DNA of 64,000 nt from Hemibagrus wyckioides (Eukaryota > Chordata > Actinopteri > Siluriformes > Bagridae), in assembly GCF_019097595.1 (NCBI RefSeq), contig NC_080731.1, forward strand, positions 14,730,071 to 14,794,070. Reading direction: 5' to 3'. Positions 43,901 to 55,900 of the stretch are shown here, piece after piece. Below the pieces are notes generated by a model. The model saw nothing but the letters and a program-made list of their open reading frames with translations, ran no database searches and was not told where the DNA came from. Each line of letters starts with the position of its first letter. The stretch's first letter is position 1. A program made the position numbers and the translations under genes.

Positions 43901-46900
43901 TTGCTATGGTGATGGACCAGTTGTCAGTGGAGGTCAGACAGGAGTCTCCTTGGACAATGATGTTTGCAGATGACATTGTGATCTGTAGTGAGAGCAGGGA
44001 GCAGGTGGAGGAAAACCTGGAGAGGTGGAGGTTTGCGCTGGAGAGAAGAGGAATGAAAGTCAGTCGTAGTAAGACTGAGTACATGTGTGTGAATGACAGG
44101 GAGGGAAGTGGAACAGTAAGATTACAGGGTGAAGAGGTCAAGAAGGTATGGGAGTTTAAGTACTTGGGGTCAACAGTCCAGAATAATGGAGACTGTGGGA
44201 AAGAGGTAAAGAAGTGAGTGCAGGCAGGTTGGAATGGGTGCAGAAAGGTGTCTGGACTTCTGTGTGATAGAAAAATTTCAGCAAGAATCAAGGGGAAGGT
44301 GTACAGGACAGTGGTGAGACCAGCCATGCTGTATGGTTTAGAGACAGTATCACTGAGGAAGAGACAGGAGTCAGAGCTGGAGGTAGCAGAGCTGAAGATG
44401 TTGAGGTTCTCTTTGGGAGTGACAAGGTTGGACAGGATTAGGAACGAGTACATCAGAGGGACGGCTCATTTTGGATGTTTGGGGGACAAAGTTAGAGAGG
44501 CCAGGTTAAGATGGTTTGGACATGTCCAGAGGAGGGAGAGTGAGTATATTGGTAGGAGAGTGTTGGACATGGAGCTGCCAGGCAGGAGGAAAAGAGGAAG
44601 GCCAAAGAGGAGGTATATGGATGTAATAGATGAGGATACAAAGCTAGTGGGTGTAAGTGTTGAGGATGCAGAAGATAGGGATAGGTGGAGAGAGATGATT
44701 CGCTGTGGCGACCCCTGAAGGGAAAAGCCGAAAGAAGAAGAAGAGCCAGCTGAATATTGCAAATCTAATAAAAATATATTGTAATACTTGTGTTGTAATC
44801 TTTACAGATTAGAGACAGCCTATTGATGGACTCACCAAGTCAGAACACTATTTGCGAGGAGGATGAGGGGTCAACAATAATGGACCAATCAAAAGGTACA
44901 TGTTAGTACAGAAGCTTGTGCTGACAGACAAACTCAAAGACCAGATGATATTAAAAAAGTGCCAATATACTAATATAAAATAACTTGCTTGCACCTAGAA
45001 AAAAGATATTATTAGGATTGCATGGAGGTGCTGCAACTAGCATAGTCGCTTCCCAACTCTACATCTGGATTTGATGCAGTTTATCCTTGTCATGCACATA
45101 AATACTCAAATATATTACACTTTGTGAAATGTATGATTCTTTGCAATTTAAACAAATTACTCCACCTAGTGGCTGTTTGTCATTGTGTTGATATGTACTA
45201 TGTCTTTCTTGGTTTTATTGCTAGTGATTAATTGTGGTGTTGCTGCAGGGAGCCCAGCGACTTCAGTGACTTCAGAATCCAAAAAAATCAATACAAATGC
45301 CAAACAACTTCAGTCATACCCTACTACCTCAGGTCAACATCCCAAATGTCTGTTTACACATGGTCTGTCACAGTGTGTCTGCAGTGGACCGAGTGCAGTA
45401 GACAGTCAGAGAAGTGCAAGAGAACATGTACAAGCAATGTCTAAAATAAACAAGGAAAAAGGCAGCATTTCTAAAAGCAGGTTTGTTAGGTTTCACAGAC
45501 AATAATCTACTAACCGAGAGACTTACATATCTGACTGATAGTAATCCACTAGTAATATATTACTACAGGATCATATTTGTCAGTTTATTTAATATTGATG
45601 ATCTTTTCTATGTTTAGGTCAAAGAAGCCAAGATGTAGGAATTTATCTCCTGAAAAAGGTGAGCCTTTAAAGAGTGCTGACTTATCTCATCTGTCCATGA
45701 GAGGTCAGCAAAGACCAGGAGCAGGTGCCTCCTCCTGCATTGTTTATATTATAGCACTGTTTGCATTCATCAGTACTGTTTGTCATAACACGATCAACAA
45801 TGAGTGTCTGCCTTTAGGTATTTAACACAGAATACAAGTGAAGAATATTCTGAGCAACACAGTGTTTCTGCACAGTGCATTTGTAATTTAACAGCTTGAA
45901 GCTCTCACAGATTCCCAGCTCAGTGTGATACGACAATGAAAAGAGATGTGATTATGAGTAGATGTGTTATTTGTTTACCATTTGATTTAGGCATTTGTGG
46001 TAGAACAATTAAAATACCAACAAGTGGCAAACAAAAAGTCGTAAGATTACAGGACATCTATAGACGAAACAAATTTGGAGAGACACACCTCCATCTTGCT
46101 GTGATGAAAGGAGATCTTCAGTCTCTGAAGGACATAATTAAAGTTGGTGCCTCTGTCAACCTGGCAGATAATGCAGGTGTAGTATAGAATAACACAATCC
46201 AAAAACCTGTTCACATTAAACCGTGTCTAAAGTAGGGATGCTTCTACAGCTCTGAGAGATTTATGCCTTTTGCTTATTGATCACGATATGTGCATTGATA
46301 CCGGATTTAAGGCTTATTCCTCTACTTATTTCAGGTTGGACCCCACTCCATGAGGCAGTATTGGGACAGAATTGCAAGGCTGCAAAAATTCTAATTGAAG
46401 CTGGAGCCCTAGTCAATTCTGTAGGTCTTGAAGGAATCACACCTTTACACGATGCTGTACAACTTGGTGACTTTAAGGTGTGTGGTTTCAGCAGTCTCTG
46501 GACCAATACTCTAGTACTATTGTAGTCTTTTTTTAAATATGGTCTTTTATGAATCTAGCTTGTTCAGCTGCTGTTAAAGTACGGCGCTGATCCGTTATTG
46601 AAGAATCAGAAGGGTGACAGTGCCATAGACCGCAGTCAAGACAAGAATGTAGAAAAACTGCTGAGGCAATATGCGGCTAAGGCTTGTAGGGTAAGTAATG
46701 GTTAGCTTTCAGCAAAAGATAGCATGCTTGGCAACATACTTAGTATGATGGTCCTTGTATGTTTTTACAGTTCAATGTGCAATTTTACAAATCCCAATTC
46801 CAATGAATTTGGTTACATTGTGTAAAACGTAAATAAAAACAGAATACAATGACCAGCAAATCCTTGTTAACCCATATTCAATTGAAAACACCACAATGTG

Positions 46901-49900
46901 CAATGTTCACACTGATAAACATGATTGTGTCTTGCAAATATTCACTCATTTTGATTTTGATGCCTGCAACACATTCCAAAAGAGCTTGGACATCACCTTT
47001 CCTTTTAACAACACTCAATAAGCATTTGGGATCTGAGGACACTAATTTTTTGAGCTTTGTAAATGGAATTCTTTTCCCATTCTTGCTTGCTGTATGACTT
47101 CAGTTGCTCAACAGTCCAGGGTCTGCGTTGTCGTATTTTGCACTTCATAATGCACCACACATTTTCAATGGGAGGCAGGTCTGGACCGCAGGCAAGCCAG
47201 TCTAGTACCCGTACTCTTTTAATACGAAGCCACGCTGTTGTAACATGCAGAATGTGGCTTGGCATTATCTTGGTAAAATAAGCAAGGACATCCCTGAAAA
47301 AGATGTCGCTTGGATGGCAGCATATTTTGCTCCAAAACCTGTATGAACCTTTCAGCATCTATGGTGCCTTCACAGATATGCAGGTTACCCATGCCATGGG
47401 CACTAGCACACGCCCCATACGATCACAGATGCTGGCTTTTGAACTTTGCTCTGATAGCAATCTGGATGGTCCTTTTCCCCTTAGGCCGGAGGATGCAGCA
47501 TCCATGATTTCCAAAAGCAATTTGAAATGTGGACCTGTCAGACCACAGCACACTTTGCGTCAGTCCATCTCAGATGAGCTCGGGCCCAGAGAAGCCGGCT
47601 GCGTTTCTGGGTGTTGTTGATGTATGGCTTGCACTTTGCATTGTACATTTTAAGCTTGCAGTTGTAGATGTGGTGACGAACTGTGTTAACTGACAACGGT
47701 TTTCCAAAGTGTTCCTGAGCCCACGTGGTAATATCCTTTACAGAATGATGTCTGTTTTTAATTCACTGCCGTCTGTGGAATCGACGGTCATGGCCATTCA
47801 GTGTTGTTTCTCGGCCTTGCCGCATACGTGCAGAGGTTTCTCCGGATTCTCTGAATCTTCTGATGATATTATGGACTGTAGATGATGGAATACCTAACTT
47901 CTTTGCAGTTGTATGTTGAGGAATGTCATTCCTAAACTGTTGGAGTATTTGCTATTTGTTCACAAAGGTGTGAACCGCAGCCCATCCTTGCTTGTCTTTT
48001 ATGGTGTTTTCAACTGATTATGGGTCAATAAGGATTTGCAGGTCATTGTATTATGTTTTTATTTACGTTTTACACAACGTCCCACCTTCATTGGAATTGG
48101 GGTTTGTAGAAGGCACTACAGACATAGCCCAGTATCTGATTGCTGATTTAGATATTAAAAAGTTGTATTGTCATTCTAGCCAGTATACAGTAGAAAGAAA
48201 TGCCTTTTTCCAACACAGACATTACAGAAGTCATGGGCTGCAGTGTACATAATATACAGTACAAAAATTGTGGGAGACAAAGTGGCACTGCATATAGACA
48301 TTACCACAAATGCAAACAATGAAGACAATACAATAAATACAACACAAGGTATTAAATACAATGCACAACTCAGTGGAGTAGTAGTTGGTATGTGGCGAGT
48401 CTCACATTATTGCCACTAGCAGCATAGACGTTATGCTGTGACTGACATACTGATGTACTGGCATAGGTGGACAGTACATGCTGATAGTTTGTTGTAGTTC
48501 AAAGGGTGAGTGTGTGATTTACCACAACAGAAAACAAGGCTGATGCATCAGCACTTCTTTCAAGCTGAGAGCTCAAAACACCTGTGCCACTGACAGTCAG
48601 TCAAGATTAATATGTGTATTGACTCATCTGACATTTTTATTAGAGGAAAAATCCAGAAAAAAAATGTAAGTAATAAATGAAATAATTTTTATATACAAAG
48701 ATCAGCCATAAAATTATGAGCAGTGACAGGTGAAGTGAATAACACTGATGATCTCCTCATCATGGCACCTATTATTGGGTGGGATATATTAGGCAGCAAG
48801 TGAACATTTTGTCCTCAAAGTTGATGGGTCAGAAGCCGGAAAAATGGGAAAGCGTAAGGGTTTGAACGACTTTGACAAGAGCTAAATTGTGATGGCTAGA
48901 TGACTGGATCAGAACAATAGAACAATGGGCATGTGAGCATCAGAACTGGACCACAGAGCAATGGAAGAAGGTGGCCTGGTCTGATGAATCACGTTTTCTT
49001 TTACATCATGTGGATGGCCGGGTGCGTGTGCATCACTTACCTGGGGAACACATGGCACCAGGATGCGCTTATGGGAAGAAGGCAAGCCAGCGGAGGCAGT
49101 GTCATGCTTTGGGCAATGTTCTGCTGGGAAACCTTGGGTCCTGCCATCCATGTGGATGTTACTTTGACACGTACCACCTACCTAAGCAGTGTTTCAGACC
49201 ATATACACCCTTTCATGGAAACGGTATTCCCTAATGGCTGTGGCCTCTTTCAGCAGGATGATGTGCCGTGCCTCAAAGCAAAAATGGTTCAAGAATGGTT
49301 TGATGAACACAAAAACGAGCTTGAGGTGTTGACTTGGCCTCCAAATTCCCCAGATCTCAATCCACTCGAGCATCTGTGGGATGTGCTGAACAAACAAGTC
49401 CGATCCATGGAGGCCCAACCTCGCAACTTACAGGACTTAAAGGATCTGCTGCTAAAATCTTGGTGCCAGATTCCACAGCACACCTTCAGGGATCTAGTGG
49501 AGTCCATGCCTTCGACTGGCAGGAAAAGGGGGGAAACAATATTAGGCAGGTGGTCATAATGTTATGGCTGATCAGTGTATGTTTGTGAGCAGCAGAGGTG
49601 GACAAAGTACACAACTTCCTTACTTGAGTAAAAGTACAGATACGACTGGTCAAACATTACTCCATTACAAGTAAAAGTTGTAAAGACAGATTTTTACTAG
49701 TAGTTTTAAAGTAAAAGTACAGAAGTACTTGTTTTTAAAAGTACTTAAGTATCAAAAGTAAAAAGTAAATGTAGCTACACACACTCATCATAAACAAAGC
49801 ATTTCACATTTAGATTCATTCTTATTTATCCAATATAATTTACTGTTCGCATTTTATACAAGTTATATGTATTTCCACATTTCATTTACACCGTTTTAAT

Positions 49901-52900
49901 ATGCATTTACACCGTTCTCAAGGTTCCTCCCTCCTGCGTACAATGCATTGTGGGCAATATTACCCGTTAGAGTGTGGAGCGTTCTGCACTTCGAATTTCT
50001 ACGGGAAGTAGTAGACCATCCGGGATTTTTTTAATACTCTTTTCAGCATACTATGATTTGGGGCATACTAATTCTATTTTCGAATATTATTTAGGACAGA
50101 TATTATGAGAATTTGGACGCAGCATACGTTTTTGAGTGTTAAATAACATCATTACCAATGCGCTGGTGGCAACTAGGCAAACAAATACATAAAAAAATAT
50201 TTCACTTACCATACATATTTCATGGCACAGGCAATATCCATTTCCAGCTTTTACCAGAAATTAAAAGTATACATACCTCAATATGCTTCCGCAGGTTGGA
50301 TGGAGAGTTTTTGTAGGCTGCGATGTGGTTTGTTTTCGGTAAACAAAGCAAACATTTAAAATGAAAAGAATCTTTACTCTTTTCTAAAAACTGGAACATA
50401 ATGTCTAAGTATGGCCATGGATGCACAGATGATCTGTCTTCATCCATTTTGTCACCAATTGATCAGAGTTCAAAAAATGATGGAAAAACACTAAACTTCA
50501 CGACACGTGATGCTACAAGAGTGAAAAAAAGTCATCCTCTGATTAACGTAACTACTTTCTACTCAATGACCTTGACAGAAAGTTTCCAAAAAAATAATAC
50601 TCAAGTAAAGTACAGATAGTCAAAAAGTGTTCTTAAGTACACTACTCAAGTAAGTATACTTCTTTACTGTCCACCTCTGGTGAGCAGACAACTGTCCACT
50701 GCAGTATAAACAAACAATAGTATAACTGTACATGTTAATTAATTTATTTATTTATTTATTTATTTTTAATGTTGTTCTTTTTCCAGTCTCTTGTGCTGTT
50801 TAAGACTGGCACAAACTGGCAGAAATGTTTATTACTGCAGTTCTAAATATATCCAGTAGGTGCCAACAACGTGTAACTAACATATTCTAGTGAGAGTGCA
50901 AATAAAGCGGATGTCAGTAATGTGCAAGAGGGAAGAAATTGTACAACAGTACAGTTCTAAGGGATCTTTAAAGTATGCCTGAAGTGTATAAGATATCTAT
51001 ATATCATATCTAATACCATAGCTGTCCAACTATGACAGAAATAACATCAAATTATATTAAAATATTAAATATATTCACATTAAAAATAAGGTTTGCAGGT
51101 GTTAGTCTTGTGCATTCAGTCCCTCATTGCCTGTCAGCATTTGTAAGCAAAATTTAAATGCATTATATATCAAATAATACGTTTAATTTGGCAAATACAT
51201 ATTACTTAATAAACTGGAATCTTGATGTAATCTTCATGACCATAGAGAACCAATTTGTTGCTCGGAAAAACACACTTTAACTACTGGCCATTTATGCAAT
51301 AAATATGTACATAAGTAAAGATATGACATATATTCAATCCCATAACTGAGTAGAAATGTTTCAGTGCTGTAACTGATTTAATTTGTAAGGCACGCAGTTG
51401 CTCTCTATTTCTCCAAACAGCACATTTGAAAGCTGCATCCAAACGAACATTTATACAGCAGTTTTTTTATTTGTTTTATTTTCTGCCTATATTCTGTACA
51501 AAAGAATGTTACGGTATGGATCCTGAAAAGGATAGTAAATTATACCGCAGTCTATCTAGCGAAACAATTACTTCTCAAACAGTAAAAGAAGCTTTTTATT
51601 AGCTTAATTTCCTTAGGCTGTTTCGCAGTGTAAGCCATTGTCAGTTGTGATAGAAGCTTTTGGTTGAACGCCAGACTTTTCTGCTATTGCTTCCAAAAGA
51701 TCCATCAATAACTCTGCAGTAGTTCTAGGCTTGTTTTCTACTCCGTTAAGGCAGAGCTTTCCTTCCTGGGGTAGATTCCAGAAAGCAGGATTTGCAAGTT
51801 AGCCATATAGATGAATAAAAATCTAGATTTTTCATTTCCAAATATAAATATATAGAAGATAACATTCTTATGAGTTGTGCTAAAATTTACATGCAAACGA
51901 GCCTGGAAAATCGCAGGTTGAATAGAGATGTCCCTGAGCATGGCTTTAGTATTAAAGTAGTATAGAATTCTTCTTCCTGATGTAGGAGGCATGTCCTCAT
52001 TCATAGCATGTTTTGTTGAGAAAATATGGACTACAAAAAAAAAACATTGTAATTCCTCATTACACAGGGTAATGGTTTTGTGCTTACATTGCATTAATAT
52101 TGTGAGCCCACATGATGATGACTAAGACACTTTCTTTTATCTCTGTCACCTCTATGTATTTACAAATTCTTTAGCATGACTGTTACATTTTCCCGTCACG
52201 CCGTAAAAGCTATTGTTTTAACCGTTTATTAGATGGCAAACATTTTGGGGAAAGCTATAATGCATGTAGATGTGTATTTTCAAACAAAGTGCTTTACTTG
52301 TAACATTTCTAAAGTACAGTTTGGTTTTCCTTCTTATCAGAAGTGGAGACAATCACCTGGATCTCTGTGTGCATACACATACTGAGTCCATCCAACAAAG
52401 TCAAGTAATAACAAATGATTTGAATAGTATTTGTAATAAATATCACTGTATTGCCTATCTATCTCTCCCTGTCTTTGTATACATAATACACGTCAGACCT
52501 GTATGAGTGTTGTCAGCACCCGGAAGTGGTAACCCAGATCTGGGACAGCAGACTGGGTCAGCATATACTGCTCCACAACTGACCTCACCATCTAGAGATG
52601 TTACATTTTTTTTCACAGACTATGCATCATTTTGGGGCCTCATAAAGATTACTAAATTTAACAAAATGACAAAGACCCTCTAAATGCACTCTAGTCTGGA
52701 ATTCATGTCCACACATATATCCATGGATGTAGAATTAGGGTGGACAAATGTCAGGATACTACAACCTTTATCCAACAAAAGTTTGTGGACACCTGATTAT
52801 CAAACCCATATGCATGATGTACTTTTAGCTGTATAGTATATCTAGTTGATTGAAAAACAATATTAAAACACACCGAAAATTATATTATTTACAGGAACAT

Positions 52901-55900
52901 GGAATGTTTCTACTAGATAGTCAGTCTGAAAATCTGTTTGTATTTCTTTCCATTGCTCCTCAATTTTTTAGTCTGATATACATGTAAACATATTGAGTTG
53001 TACTATTAACTGATGAGACTAAAGTATGCATATCATATTGTGACACTCCTCACATTACATTGCATCTAGTTTGGTCTTCTGTAAATACATGCCCCACCAC
53101 CCTGTAATTCACCCCAGTAGTCAGCTTTCAATGAAAGTGAGCCTTCAGAGCGTTTCTTGCTGTGTCTGGTATGTGCCCTAAGGTATTATTTAGCCTGGAC
53201 CGTTGCCATTTGATTCTCAGATCAGCTGTTTATCTCCCTTTGTCTAGGCAAAGGCTGGCCAACTGTGTGGTGGACATAATCACCATGGCCTACCTATGTG
53301 CTGGACTGCCATGCCCATGTTTTGCTCAGACGAGCCTCCTATAAACAAACCTAATAATTGCTCAACTATCCTAACATACGATAGGATTGTTTTTTCCTGT
53401 CCTATACAATGTTATGTCTTTTTCCGGTGAAGGGTGTTTTAAATGATCCTGTAGAGTTTGTGAATGGGTTGCACTATGACTATGAATAAGCTTAACAAAT
53501 AGCTCTGTCTTCTTAGCCTGCGATCACATTAATTAACTTGGCCTGGATCTACTACGCCTTTAAAACTACAGAGATCTCAAGTAACCTACTATAATCTGTT
53601 CTGTAATGATGCAGCATTGGAAAATGTGTTTGAAAGGCTGTACTCTCTGTGTTAACTTCTCTGTCTGTGCAACTTAACATTTGTCCATGTTCCATCTTAC
53701 TTTATACACAAATCACTAGACTAGATTTCTTAGATATGTAATGACAACATGAACATAACAGCTTTAAATTACATACAGTGCACCTGTTGATGGTACCCGA
53801 AGTTTCACTATATTATTATTATTATTATTCAATAGGGGAATATTATTTAATTATTGAATAGATCATTCTAAACATGATATGTGCTATGAAAATTAATACA
53901 AAGTTATCTAGTAACGGATAAACAGACACAAATACTTGTAATGATGTGGTTAAGATCTAATAAAGAATTTTGTTTAATTCATTCATCTGTATTATTCAAT
54001 TAATATAGATTTCTAAACAGCTGCTCTACCAATTATGATTCAACATTTTTTGAGGGGAAAAAATATTTTCAAATGTTGGCACAGGATTGTCTTCTTATGA
54101 TTTTTTTTGACACTCAGGTGACAAGACAGTCAGCTGCTATAGATAAAGCAGAAAAAGATCAGAAGACCAGTGATGCTGAACGTAGTTCAGCTGTTTGTCC
54201 AGACACTTTCTCTGCAAATCATGAAGGTATACAGAAACACAGTGGAAATAGACATTGCACTTGTAGTATTTAATACATGAGCATTAAATGTCCAATATTA
54301 GCTTATTTAATAATTATATTGTTGTTATACGTTACAGAGAAAACAGTTTGTCACTTTGCTGTGCTATCTCCTTATTTCTTAGTAAAATCAACAGCTCAAA
54401 TGTTGCCACAACTAAGAGACCCAACAAAAGTCCCTGATAATGATGGCTCCTTAGCTGTACAAGAGCGAGAGTCTCCAGGATTTGACACCACATCTTGCCC
54501 AGACAGTGATCCCGACAGTGATATTACTGTGGACTACACCGAGATTCAGTCACCATCACCTGAAAACTGGGCTTTAAGTGCTACTCAGGATTTCTCTGGA
54601 GTCACAGACCGTTAGTATGATAAGAATTGTCTGCAATTTCTATGTCTCTGCGATATCTGCAGAAATAATCTGGTAGAAATAAGTTCATCGAGTGGATTTT
54701 TTCATGATTATCTTACTATACAATTGTTCATTTCCAGGTTGAAGTTACAGCATTATAAAAAGAGTTAACAGGATATGACTATGCATTTTTGTTAGCTTTG
54801 TCATTTGCTCGAATCAGTTTACATGGTATTATCTGCTACTTTATGATACTACATGATGCATCCTTACTTGTCACTTCTGTACCTTCTAGTACTTGCAAAA
54901 TATATTTTCAGTGTTCAGGATAATTGTGTTTTTTTTTAACTTAAGTACACTTCATGAAGAAAATAACAGTGGTGCCAACTTGGCAATCTTGTTAGCTTTC
55001 TTTAAGTAGTCTGCATTTTATACAGTCTGGAAAGCTGCCACAGTCACATACCCATACTCTAATTTTATCTGAGTGATTGGAAGGCTACTTTTGGTTTAGT
55101 CTGTGGGAACATATTTTGTTTTATTAGCACATAGTGAGTCAACATATTAGGTTTTATTTGAATATGTTCATGATTTTAGGAGTAGTTGGTGAAACAATCA
55201 TGGAAAATGACATCACCATAAATGAGGAGCTTCTTGTAAATCAGGTAATGTCAGGATTGAGAATATTAACACAAATAGACCAGACCAGTTTACTTTTTCA
55301 AATTACTGTAATTGTTTCATTTGTATATGTTTATCTCAGAGTTTGGTTTCAGGCGCAAATGAAACAAACCTAAATGACTGGAAAGATTTGTGCAGGGAGA
55401 ACACTGATGAAGCTGTCTTGGGTGGTTCTGGTGGTGATCATGAAACAGATCTTGCAGAGGAGAACTATTCTGGAGTTGCCAAAAAAAGGATGCGAAGAAT
55501 GACAGTGGCGAGCGATCAAAACTTTTTAGATTATTTGCTCAACTTTGATCTAAACAGTGTGTCTGTTGTAAACACTGGAAATGTCAGTATGGCAAATGGA
55601 GCTACTGCACTGAACAAAAATGAATGTACAAATTTCTCTTCCAGTCCCTCTGTTTGTGAAGATACGTGTGATCTCTCACCTGCTCAAAGTAACATGGATC
55701 AGGAATGTAGTATTCCTGTACTTACGTCCTGTCAGATTAGAGTCAGTGGATCATTTGCAGATGAGCAATCGCTACCTTTAGAAGAATCTTCTGAATCGAA
55801 CGCATCTCAATCTCTACTTTTTGGGCTAATTCATGACCACGGACTTAACTGTAATCCTGAGTCTCAGTTGGGTTTAATGACAATAGAGCAGTTAAAACCA

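Noticed and set aside
43071..44453. Minus-strand open frames across the RTE-like LINE
   Set aside because: They are antisense shadows of the reverse transcriptase frame, with Ser/Leu-rich composition.
45577..45825. Open frame with a hydrophobic C-terminal stretch
   Set aside because: Its useful part is the 41-base ankrd31 exon 45618-45658; the remainder is intron read-through.
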